Of a stretch of 17,643 nt of DNA, positions 7,097-13,972 are shown one piece after another (the stretch's first letter is position 1; the number at the start of each line of letters is the position of its first letter). Made by a program: the position numbers and the translations under genes. The stretch covers positions 1-17,643 of the forward strand of contig JAKLIM010000027.1 of the NCBI GenBank assembly GCA_022709605.1. The letters run 5' to 3'. A model generated the notes under the pieces. The model saw nothing but the letters and a program-made list of their open reading frames with translations. It searched no databases and was not told the DNA's origin. Source of the stretch: Bacteroidota bacterium (GTDB lineage Bacteria; Bacteroidota; Bacteroidia; Bacteroidales; Paludibacteraceae).

Positions 7097-8185
7097 ATGA
7101 AATGCAATTTGAGAACAATTTTATTGTTTCCTTTTTCTTTGATTTACAGCTCGATAACGTGCTTACGAAATCAAATATACGACAAAGGAATTTTACCAAC
7201 TAAACGGTTCAATATCCCAATAATATCTGTTGGGAATTTGGCAGTTGGAGGTACAGGAAAAACACCTCATGTGGAGTTCATTTTATCGGTGCTTCAGGAT
7301 AGATTTCGCACAGCCATGTTAAGCAGAGGTTACAAACGTGAAACCTCTGGTTTTGTAATGGCAGATGAAAATGCAAAAAGTTGCACCATCGGCGATGAAC
7401 CTTTTCAGGTGTACCGGAAATTTCCGAAAATTGTGGTTGCGGTTGATGAAAAAAGAGTTAGCGGAGTTGAAAAATTAAGCGGACTTTTCCCGGATATCCA
7501 GGCAATTGTACTTGATGATGCATTTCAGCACAGGCAAATTGCTGCGGGACTATCAATCATTCTTACTTGCTACAATAACTTGTATGTGGATGATTGCCAT
7601 TTGCCGGGTGGAAATTTAAGAGAGAATACAAAAGGTGCTGAAAGGGCTGATATCTTGATTGTTACGAAATGTCCCAGTGATATTCAGCAAAATGAGATGT
7701 CTGAAATTTGCGAAAGACTTAAACCTGCATTGCATCAAAAGTTATTTTTTACCGGTTATGAGTATGATGAAATTCAAGCAGTTTTCCCCGAATTTTGCAA
7801 GGAAAATTTCACGCTGAACGACATTAAAGTGAATAAATCCGGAATTTTACTTGTAGCCGGAATTGTTTCGCCTGAACAGGTTCTTGAAAAACTGAAGGAA
7901 TTTACCAAAACAATAAATTCCATTTTTTATGCTGATCATCATAACTTTAACGATAAAGATATAAAACAGATAGAAGAAAAATTCCAACAGCTTTCTGCTG
8001 ATAAAAAGATAATTATTGTTACCGAAAAAGATGCCGTCCGAATTATGGACAATTCATTTATTACCAACGAATTGAAATCAAAAATCTATTATTTACCCAT
8101 TAGGGTAAAAATACACGACAATAAAGAAGAAGAATTTAATAAAATACTAACTGACTATGTTACAGAAAATTCAAGAAACTGCTGA
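7097..8185 (+). CDS. lpxK: Tetraacyldisaccharide 4'-kinase
   Basis: LpxK phosphorylates the 4' position of the lipid A disaccharide precursor on the cytoplasmic face of the inner membrane, using ATP. 362 residues from the chosen start, normal for the family. Features: an N-terminal membrane-associated helix (about 7-22), the P-loop region SVGNLAVGGTGKTPH (about 44-58), SRGYKR after it, and the DDxFQH signature as DDAFQH (140-145), followed by LPGGNLRE. The more common form is DDGFQH; Ala for Gly is a mild change. Start: the frame is open from a GTG at 7043, but that codon lies between the two promoter elements, so it cannot be on the transcript; ATG 7097 also gives the usual family N-terminus. 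The 3' end overlaps the phosphorylase gene by 29 bases, indicating coupled translation. Confidence 0.94.
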   Translation: MKCNLRTILLFPFSLIYSSITCLRNQIYDKGILPTKRFNIPIISVGNLAVGGTGKTPHVEFILSVLQDRFRTAMLSRGYKRETSGFVMADENAKSCTIGDEPFQVYRKFPKIVVAVDEKRVSGVEKLSGLFPDIQAIVLDDAFQHRQIAAGLSIILTCYNNLYVDDCHLPGGNLRENTKGAERADILIVTKCPSDIQQNEMSEICERLKPALHQKLFFTGYEYDEIQAVFPEFCKENFTLNDIKVNKSGILLVAGIVSPEQVLEKLKEFTKTINSIFYADHHNFNDKDIKQIEEKFQQLSADKKIIIVTEKDAVRIMDNSFITNELKSKIYYLPIRVKIHDNKEEEFNKILTDYVTENSRNC

Positions 8186-8969
8186 TTTTTTAAAATCTAA
8201 ACTGCGCACCAATCCAAAAACAGGTATTATTCTGGGCACAGGACTGGGAAATCTGGTGACTCAACTGACCGATAAAATTGAAATTCCTTACGAATCAATT
8301 CCAAATTTTCCGGTATCAACTGTCGAAGGTCATAGCGGAAAATTGATTGAAGGAAAGCTCGGTGGCGTCGATGTTTTGGCAATGCAGGGACGTTTTCATT
8401 ATTACGAAGGTTATGACATGAAAGCCGTAACTTTCCCTGTACGCGTAATGAAAGCGCTGGGAATTACTAATTTACTGGTATCAAATGCTTCGGGTGGTAT
8501 GAATCCGGAATTTGAAATAGGTGATTTGATGATTATTACCGACCACATCAATGTTTTTCCTGAGCATCCCTTGCGCGGAAAAAACATCAATGAGCTTGGG
8601 CCGCGTTTCCCTGATATGAGCGAACCTTATTGCAAAGAATTTATCGACAAAGCAAAATCAATTGCAAAAGAAAATAACATCAAAGTGGTGGAAGGGGTTT
8701 ACGTTGGAACTACAGGACCGACTTTCGAAACGCCGGCCGAATACCGCTATTTCCGCATTATCGGAGGAGATGCAGTTGGAATGAGCACAGTTCCCGAAGT
8801 AATTGTAGCCAATCATGCCGGTATGCGCTGCTTTGGGATTTCAATAATTACAGATTTAGGCGTTCCCGGAAAAATTGTGGAAGTAACGCACGAAGAAGTG
8901 CAGGAAATAGGCAATTCAGTTCAGCCGCTTATGACTTTAATTATGAAGGAATTAATAAAAGTGATTTAA
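8157..8969 (+). CDS. punA: Purine nucleoside phosphorylase (trimeric PNP type)
   Basis: A 270-residue trimeric-type PNP, which splits purine (deoxy)nucleosides with phosphate to free base and (deoxy)ribose 1-phosphate in purine salvage. Motifs: GTGLG (27-31), GHSGK (58-62) for phosphate, MQGRFHYYEGY (76-86), NASGGMN (110-116), TGPTFETPAEYR (186-197) with the purine-binding Glu195, and GMSTVPE (208-214). One difference: the usual 'ITN' Asn that reads the 6-oxo group appears as Asp in ITDLG (Asp233 region), which could shift base preference. Starts at an ATG inside the 3' end of lpxK (29-base overlap); this order is also seen in Bacteroides. No clear terminator follows; an AT-rich imperfect palindrome lies at about 8994-9024. 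Confidence 0.93.
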   Translation: MLQKIQETADFLKSKLRTNPKTGIILGTGLGNLVTQLTDKIEIPYESIPNFPVSTVEGHSGKLIEGKLGGVDVLAMQGRFHYYEGYDMKAVTFPVRVMKALGITNLLVSNASGGMNPEFEIGDLMIITDHINVFPEHPLRGKNINELGPRFPDMSEPYCKEFIDKAKSIAKENNIKVVEGVYVGTTGPTFETPAEYRYFRIIGGDAVGMSTVPEVIVANHAGMRCFGISIITDLGVPGKIVEVTHEEVQEIGNSVQPLMTLIMKELIKVI

Positions 8970-9128
8970 GATAAACGATTAGAATTAAATTGATATAATA
9001 ATATTTTTTTTCTATTAATATTATGCATTTTAATAAACATTATTTCAACAAATGTGTTTTAAAATCACATGTTTAAGTATCAGACCTAAAATAAATTATA
9101 CATTATAAATAAATAAATAAAAATTGCT

Positions 9129-9443
9129 ATGGCATTAGAATTTACAGATGAAAACATCAAAGAAGTAATTAACGGCGGGAAACCGGTTGTTGTGGATTTT
9201 TGGGCAGAATGGTGTGGACCATGTCGTATGGTTGGCCCGATTATCGAAGAATTAGCTAAAGAATATGAAGGACAGGTAGTTGTCGGAAAACTGAATGTTG
9301 ACGATAATGTAGAGACTCCGAATGAATACGGAATCCGCAACATCCCTACTATTTTGTTTTTTAAAGATGGTCAACTTGTTGATAAACAAATTGGCGCAAC
9401 ACAAAAATCAGTTTTTGCTGCAAAAATTCAGGCTTTATTGTAG
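9129..9443 (+). CDS. trxA: Thioredoxin
   Basis: A 104-residue classical thioredoxin, a cytoplasmic disulfide reductase that receives electrons from thioredoxin reductase. The active site WCGPC is at residues 28-32 with the preceding FWAEW, the buried Asp at 23 (VVDFW) and the cis-proline in IPT (72-74, Pro73). There is no signal peptide, so it is cytoplasmic. Length is standard (about 104-109). The 159-base region before it is AT-rich with no box matching TAnnTTTG that I could find, so its promoter is not located. It ends 3 bases from the stop codon of the convergent methyltransferase gene, leaving no room for an intergenic terminator. Confidence 0.96.
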   Translation: MALEFTDENIKEVINGGKPVVVDFWAEWCGPCRMVGPIIEELAKEYEGQVVVGKLNVDDNVETPNEYGIRNIPTILFFKDGQLVDKQIGATQKSVFAAKIQALL

Positions 9444-9446
9444 TAT

Positions 9447-10160
9447 TCAAAGGTTCAGGTAAAAATCTTTTACAAGTGCAATAAAATCAGTGCTGAATTG
9501 ATGACGTAAGTTGGTCTCAATTTCTAATTTTGAAATTGCCCTGGCATTTCGTTGCAACGAATATTCAAGCAGTACACGCTTTGGTTGAACGTCCGGTTTC
9601 GGGTAAACATATACTAATTTATTGCAATACAACTGAATACTTTCACCATATTCGATATTTTGCAAACCCTCATTAACGGGAAGAATCAAACTGATTCTTC
9701 CCGTTTTGCTTAATAAACGTTTTGCGCATAATAATAAATCATTATGTGTCAAATCGTTTGCGTGACGGGCCGAAGTTCGGTTTTTATCAGGTGTTTGCAG
9801 CGAGTTTACAAAAAAAGGCGGATTTGAAACTATTAAATCAAATTTTGTTTCAGACTTCAATGAAAAATCCTGCAACGAAATCTCTTCTACATTCAGTCTT
9901 TCTGGCCATGGAGAATTTTCAAAATTTTCGAGTGCCTGTTGTATCGCATTGGGTTCAATATCGATAGCCTGAATTGAAGCATTGCACTTTTGAGCTAACA
10001 TTAATGCTATCAAGCCACTACCTGTACCAATATCCAATATGTTTCCGGCGTTTTCCGGCTCAGTCCATGCACCTAACAAAACACCATCCGTGCCCACTTT
10101 CATGGCGCACCGATGGTGAAATACTGTAAATTGCTTGAACCTGAAAAAGGGATTGGCCAT
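9447..10160 (-). CDS. trmN6: tRNA1(Val) (adenine37-N6)-methyltransferase, TrmN6/YfiC family
   Basis: A 237-residue S-adenosylmethionine-dependent methyltransferase expected to methylate N6 of A37 in tRNA-Val. Features: the N-terminal block FRFKQFTVFHHRCAMKVGTD (7-26) typical of YfiC, SAM motif I LDIGTGSGLIAL (42-53), acidic motif AIDIEPNAI (65-73), and the catalytic NPPF at 113-116. Length fits (E. coli YfiC is about 245). Start: a longer frame begins at 10196 but would overlap the upstream gene by 35 bases; ATG at 10160 gives the usual MANPFF N-terminus and leaves one base between the genes. The upstream neighbour on the same strand is the LTXXQ-like protein, so the two are likely co-transcribed. 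Target tRNA is inferred from the family. Confidence 0.87.
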   Translation of the reverse strand: MANPFFRFKQFTVFHHRCAMKVGTDGVLLGAWTEPENAGNILDIGTGSGLIALMLAQKCNASIQAIDIEPNAIQQALENFENSPWPERLNVEEISLQDFSLKSETKFDLIVSNPPFFVNSLQTPDKNRTSARHANDLTHNDLLLCAKRLLSKTGRISLILPVNEGLQNIEYGESIQLYCNKLVYVYPKPDVQPKRVLLEYSLQRNARAISKLEIETNLRHQFSTDFIALVKDFYLNL

Positions 10161-10161
10161 T

Positions 10162-10812
10162 TTATCGTCTTTGAGAACCCGTAGGACTTGATTCAACTCT
10201 TTTGCTTTCCGTGTTTTGCGGAGGTGAGGGAGTAGTAGAACGGGTAGATGGTGCTACAGACCGTTGATTGTTGTCTTGTGGCGTGAATCTTCTGGGTTGT
10301 ACATCTGCATTTCTGTTTGTTCCTTCCCGGTTTGTTGCATTTCTGTTCGATGCATTTCTGTTCGTCTGCATTTCAGAGTTACTTCTTCTCGTTAGTGATT
10401 TAACTGCCTCATCGGAAGTAGTTCTGGTAGTGGTTCTGGATGGAGTCGATTCTCCTGAAGATCGAAAATTAATACCCGGTTTTACCGTTTGAAAACTTGA
10501 ACGTTCGTACCTTTTATTTTGCAGCCGGTTAATTTGTTCATTACTTAATACATTTTGCAGATCAGCATCTTTATTTTTCATTCGCTCCATGGCTTCACTC
10601 CTCGAAACTGATGATTGCCTTGCCCGTGCATATTTAAGGTTTATTTCATAAACTTTTTTCACCTGACTGGTCGATAAATTCAATTCCTGTTGTAATTTTT
10701 CGGTTTGCTTAGTAGCTTCATATTCCGGCGTTGCAGCATTATCCTGAGCAGATAAACCAGTACTCAGCATAAAAACTATGAAAGCTAACAATATGATTTT
10801 TAACAATTTCAT
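10162..10812 (-). CDS. Exported Spy/LTXXQ-like protein with low-complexity C-terminus
   Basis: A 216-residue protein of unknown function. A signal peptide covers residues 1-22 (hydrophobic 5-20, cleavage near LSAQ). Residues about 33-105 are helical and resemble the short Spy/CpxP-like domain found in many Bacteroidetes exported proteins: LNLSTSQVKKVYEINLKYA, then DLQNVLSNEQINRLQ, the paired 'L-x-x-x-Q' helices. From about 106 to 216 the chain is disordered-looking, rich in Arg, Ser, Thr, Asn and Pro, with an Asn-Arg repeat at 150-170 and no Cys or membrane segment. Spy-like proteins can act as periplasmic chaperones or metal/stress sensors, but nothing here assigns a role. The basic, unstructured tail is unusual; it might bind nucleic acid, peptidoglycan or LPS, which is speculation. 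One base separates it from the methyltransferase gene. Confidence 0.7.
   Translation of the reverse strand: MKLLKIILLAFIVFMLSTGLSAQDNAATPEYEATKQTEKLQQELNLSTSQVKKVYEINLKYARARQSSVSRSEAMERMKNKDADLQNVLSNEQINRLQNKRYERSSFQTVKPGINFRSSGESTPSRTTTRTTSDEAVKSLTRRSNSEMQTNRNASNRNATNREGTNRNADVQPRRFTPQDNNQRSVAPSTRSTTPSPPQNTESKRVESSPTGSQRR
10304..10374. repeat. Short in-gene repeat encoding Asn-Arg units
   Basis: Imperfect direct copies of a unit around TGCATTTCTGTT (plus strand) at roughly 10306, 10335 and 10350, plus a partial copy near 10367. On the coding strand they give the protein pattern TNRNA, SNRNA, TNREG, TNRNA. Such a slipped-strand repeat explains the expanded tail of the exported protein. Confidence 0.6.
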
Positions 10813-10865
10813 TTATTATGTGTCTCAATTGATGCAACTAATAACACAACAATGATTGTGCCATG

Positions 10866-11633
10866 TTATTTGTTGAAGCTTTTTAATTTTATATTTGTCA
10901 ACACTTTTTTTGTATGTAACGAAAAATCACTGTTCATCATCCAGCCATAATAACCGATGTCATTTTTCAACACATCGGTTACTTTTTGACCTTTGTATTT
11001 GCCAAAATTTATGATCTCTTCGCCTTTATCGTTATAAATCATTCGCCCTGCAAAATCCACGTTATTGTTTTGAGTGGTGAATTTCGAAAGGAAATCGATA
11101 TCGTTTTGCAAATCCGGATACCGATCCAATTGAGCCATCAATACTTCGTAAGTGGCCAGTGTGTCAGCTTCGGCGCCGTGGGCTCCTACCAAATCCTTAT
11201 CGCAGTAAAATTTATAAGCTGCTCCCAGTGTGCGAGCTTCCATTTTATGAAAAACCACCTGAACATCCACGAATTTACGCTTGGTCAAATCTATATCCAC
11301 ATCTGCACGCAATAATTCTTCGGCCAAAAGCGGAATATCAAATCGGTTCGAATTGTATCCGGCTAAATCGCACCCTTCAATGTCGCGGGCAATTTCTTTA
11401 GCCACCAGTTTAAAAGCAGGACATTGAGCCACATCGGCATCGGTAATTCCGTGAATATCAGAGGCGGATTTGGGGATTGGCATTTCAGGGTTAACGCGAA
11501 TAGTTTTCGTTTCCTCGCGACCATTAGGCGAAACTTTATGATACGATATTTCAACAATTCGGTCCGACACAATATTGGTGCCTGTGGTTTCAAGATCGAA
11601 AAATACAATGGGATTTTTTAGTTGGAGTTTCAT
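10866..11633 (-). CDS. 3'-5' exonuclease (DnaQ-like, DEDDh) with C-terminal DUF3820-like domain
   Basis: A 255-residue two-domain protein. Residues about 8-170 are a DEDDh exonuclease: Asp13 and Glu15 in FFDLETTG, Asp99 in NSNRFDIPLL, and His152 with Asp157 in HGAEADTLATYEVL, all metal-binding or catalytic positions intact. Residues about 205-250 (INFGKYKGQKVTDV...YYGWMM) form a small domain resembling DUF3820. It would remove nucleotides from 3' ends; as neighbour of the sliding clamp gene dnaN it may serve proofreading or repair, which is inference. A stand-alone epsilon subunit and RNase T are alternatives. Start: a longer frame begins with TTG at 11690, but that extension is translated heptad repeat; ATG 11633 gives the usual MKLQLKNPIVFFDLETTG. 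Confidence 0.87.
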   Translation of the reverse strand: MKLQLKNPIVFFDLETTGTNIVSDRIVEISYHKVSPNGREETKTIRVNPEMPIPKSASDIHGITDADVAQCPAFKLVAKEIARDIEGCDLAGYNSNRFDIPLLAEELLRADVDIDLTKRKFVDVQVVFHKMEARTLGAAYKFYCDKDLVGAHGAEADTLATYEVLMAQLDRYPDLQNDIDFLSKFTTQNNNVDFAGRMIYNDKGEEIINFGKYKGQKVTDVLKNDIGYYGWMMNSDFSLHTKKVLTNIKLKSFNK

Positions 11634-11652
11634 TTTTTTTAGATTGCAGATG

Positions 11653-11734
11653 AAAGAACAAAGAACAAAGACTTGAAAATCTTTGTTCAAATCTTTGTTC
11701 TTTGCTCTTTATTCTTTATTCTTTGCTCTTTATT
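11653..11734. repeat. 7-bp tandem repeat, site B (two opposed arms, forms a hairpin)
   Basis: Left arm: AAAGAAC, AAAGAAC, AAAGACT (11653-11673). Right arm: CTTTGTT (11681-11687), a 5-base interruption, then CTTTGTT, CTTTGCT, CTTTATT, CTTTATT, CTTTGCT, CTTTATT without a break (11693-11734). The arms are complementary: GAACAAAGA (11663-11671) can pair with TCTTTGTTC (11680-11688) around an 8-base loop. It fills nearly all of the gap between dnaN and the exonuclease gene, in the exonuclease leader. Confidence 0.85.
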
Positions 11735-11738
11735 CTAA

Positions 11739-12878
11739 TTAATCATTCAGCAACATCGGCATCAACAGCATTAGAATTTCTTCGTTCGCATCATTTTCGA
11801 AAGGAAGAATTAGTCCGGCTCTTGAAGGATCAGTCATTTCGAGAATAACCTCCGATGCATTTATATTGTTTAATATTTCAATGAGAAATGCCGATTTAAA
11901 GCCAATTTTTATCGGATCGCCTTCGAATTGACAATTAATTGTTTCTTCAGCCGAAATGGAGAAATCGATGTCCTGAGCCGAAATATGAATTTGATTTTCT
12001 GCAAAATCCAGTTTAACCAAATTGCTTCCCTGATTTGAGAATACCGAAACGCGTTTCAGTGCATTCAACAATGATAAGCGATCGATTATTATTTTATAAG
12101 CGTTCGATTTTGGAATAACTCCGTTATAATTTGGGAATCGTCCTTCCACCTGACGACAAATCATGGTGTAATTCGACAATTTGAAATATGCGTTTTTCGA
12201 GTCAAATTTAATTTCAACCTCACCACTTTCTTTGGGTAATATGTTCTTCAACATGTTAGCCGGCTTTTTGGGCAAGATAAAATTGACATTCTCTTCCTCT
12301 TCACCCAAGGTGATTGAAGTATGAGTTGTTTTAAACCGTACTAATTTGTGAGCATCTGTGGCAACCATGGTTAAATCATCGCGCATAATATCGAAAAAAA
12401 TACCATTCATCACCGGGCGTAATTCATCTTCGGCTGTACAGAAAAGAGTTTTTGATATTCCGGCCGAAAGTTGCGAAACAGGCAATGTCAAAACGCGTGC
12501 ATTGTCCTGAATCTGTGGCAATCGGGGATATTCGTCACCATTTTGTCCAATAAAATTATACGAACCGTTTGATGAATAAATGACCATGGCCAGATTGCTG
12601 TCGTTTATGGTGAAAGTCAATGGCTGTTCCGGAAATTCACGCAGTGTATCAAGTAACAAACGCGATGCTACTGCAACTTTTCCTTCACCTTCTGCATTTT
12701 CAATTTCCATCGATGTTATCAATGTAGTTTCAATATCAGATGCAGTCATTGTCAAAGTATTACCTTCAATATGAAGTAAAAAATTATCTAAAATTGGCAG
12801 TGAATTTTTATTGTTTATAACACGACTAATCGCCTGTAGATGACTTAACAATACGGTGCTTGATACAATGAATTTCAT
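11739..12878 (-). CDS. dnaN: DNA polymerase III beta subunit (sliding clamp)
   Basis: The ring-shaped processivity clamp, 379 residues, close to the family's usual 365-380. Recognisable stretches are the N-terminal KFIVSSTVLLSHLQAISRVI with NSLPILDNFLL, LTMTASDIETT at the end of the first subdomain repeat, and GIFFDIMRDDLTMVATDAHKLVRF in the middle, followed by the third domain (RFPNYNGVIP) and a C-terminus ending in MLLMPMLLND, the family's MPM(R/L)L tail that lines the partner-binding pocket. The gene is not next to dnaA or recF, so this is not a dnaA-type origin region; in Bacteroidetes dnaN is often separate from dnaA. It lies upstream of the exonuclease gene with 105 bases between, filled by repeat site B. 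Confidence 0.97.
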   Translation of the reverse strand: MKFIVSSTVLLSHLQAISRVINNKNSLPILDNFLLHIEGNTLTMTASDIETTLITSMEIENAEGEGKVAVASRLLLDTLREFPEQPLTFTINDSNLAMVIYSSNGSYNFIGQNGDEYPRLPQIQDNARVLTLPVSQLSAGISKTLFCTAEDELRPVMNGIFFDIMRDDLTMVATDAHKLVRFKTTHTSITLGEEEENVNFILPKKPANMLKNILPKESGEVEIKFDSKNAYFKLSNYTMICRQVEGRFPNYNGVIPKSNAYKIIIDRLSLLNALKRVSVFSNQGSNLVKLDFAENQIHISAQDIDFSISAEETINCQFEGDPIKIGFKSAFLIEILNNINASEVILEMTDPSRAGLILPFENDANEEILMLLMPMLLND

Positions 12879-13246
12879 ATCTTTATGGATTTAATGTTAG
12901 AATTATTATGGAACAACAAATGTAGTGTTTTTTTTAAACATAACGATAATTTGATTTTCGAATTTTTTAAAAAACAATTTTAAAAATCAACTTATCTGTT
13001 TTAATTGTTGCAATTCATAAAATTTTAATGGTTCAAAAAAGAAGCTTTATGTTGTTTTAATGGAAAAAACGATATAAATTCGGTGTTTATTGTTTTACTA
13101 TTAAAACTGTATCAAAAATAACATTTAAAATTATGATTTGAAAAAATTACAACTATAAATAGATAATAAGTCTTGCAATCAAAATGAGAAATTTTATCTG
13201 CTATTTTCCCGGTTTGATAACCCACGATCAACAAAATATAATTTTT
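12879..13246. other. AT-rich intergenic region upstream of dnaN
   Basis: 368 bases between the regulator gene and dnaN. Apart from the dnaN -7 box near its left end I see no gene, RNA, DnaA-box cluster or GC-rich stem. At its right end, ACAAAATTTTGT (13249-13260), a perfect 12-base palindrome, spans the regulator's stop codon. Confidence 0.5.
12917..12924 (-). promoter_or_regulatory. Predicted -7 box of dnaN
   Basis: Minus strand reads TACATTTG, an exact TAnnTTTG, about 38 bases before the dnaN ATG. No TTTG is found at 19-21 bases upstream, so the -33 element is poor or absent. It would give a leader of about 30 bases. Confidence 0.45.
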
Positions 13247-13960
13247 CTACAAAATTTTGTAAAAAAGTGCAGTTGAAACTGCTTCGGCCATGGTTGAAAC
13301 ATGAAATTTAAAATATATGTTTTTTTTGTAATACCTCAGCAGATTGATACTGATATTTACTTTTTTGCATATTTGAGATTCTTTATTTCCCATGGCTGCC
13401 AGCTTCATAATCTCAATTTCAACAGGTTTTATTTCAATTTTATCGTAGGTTACAAATTTATTTTTTATTGAAGAGTAATACAATTTGTTTTCTGTTTCTT
13501 CAATCGAATAAATAACAAATCTCTCTAAACCTCTATCAACCATTTCTGAAAAATAAAATATATCATACATTGGAATTCCATTTTGATCAAAATGAACCGG
13601 ACGGTAATTACATCTTACATATTTGTACGTTCCATCAGCTGTTTTCATCCTGATTTCATAAACAACATATACTGTAGCATAATGATTCATTCTGAATATC
13701 TCAATGAGCTGATCTTTTGTGCTTTGGTGAATTTGATGGATTATTTTTTTATCTTCAGGATGTAAAAACATTTCAAAGCTGATTTTTTCTTCTGGACCAA
13801 CTCCGATTAATTTATTAAATGCTTCAGTTGTATATATAATTGAATCAGTCTGAAAATCCAATAATATATAAGGTTTATCAAGGATATACGAAAAGAGTTT
13901 GGTAAAGCGAACCAACTCATTTAAATCATCTTTTGCTTTGTTTTTTTTTGATTTTCTCAT
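13247..13960 (-). CDS. PAS-like sensor with LuxR-type helix-turn-helix
   Basis: A 237-residue probable transcription regulator. Residues about 30-140 look like a PAS domain: YILLDFQTDSIIYTTEAFNKLIG, FLHPEDKKIIHQ (a typical PAS phrase) and RMKTADGTYKYVRCNYRPV (the PAC part). Residues about 178-235 form a LuxR/GerE-like HTH: KPVEIEIMKLAAMGNKESQICKKVNIS followed by LLRYYKKNIYFKF and a last helix MAEAVSTALFYK. The signal is unknown; PAS domains bind heme, flavin or small molecules but no diagnostic residue is visible. It begins 12 bases after the stop of the related regulator gene on the same strand, so the two are probably one operon. Likely DNA binding is inferred from the HTH; no receiver domain is present, so it is not a response regulator. 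Confidence 0.75.
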   Translation of the reverse strand: MRKSKKNKAKDDLNELVRFTKLFSYILDKPYILLDFQTDSIIYTTEAFNKLIGVGPEEKISFEMFLHPEDKKIIHQIHQSTKDQLIEIFRMNHYATVYVVYEIRMKTADGTYKYVRCNYRPVHFDQNGIPMYDIFYFSEMVDRGLERFVIYSIEETENKLYYSSIKNKFVTYDKIEIKPVEIEIMKLAAMGNKESQICKKVNISINLLRYYKKNIYFKFHVSTMAEAVSTALFYKIL

Positions 13961-13972
13961 AGTTTCCTTTTT

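Noticed and set aside
8994..9024. AT-only imperfect palindrome after the nucleoside phosphorylase gene as a terminator
   Set aside because: The stem is only A/T pairs (ATAATATT with AATATTAT) and no T-tract follows the right arm; too weak to call.
10161..10196. Longer start of the TrmN6-like gene at 10196
   Set aside because: It would overlap the previous gene by 35 bases and adds residues not seen in the family.
11634..11690. Longer exonuclease N-terminus beginning with TTG at 11690
   Set aside because: The extra 19 residues are translated from heptad repeats and have no family resemblance; ATG 11633 gives the conserved start.
12879..13246. AT-rich gap upstream of dnaN as a replication origin
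   Set aside because: No cluster of DnaA boxes, no dnaA, and only isolated short palindromes; AT-richness alone is common here.
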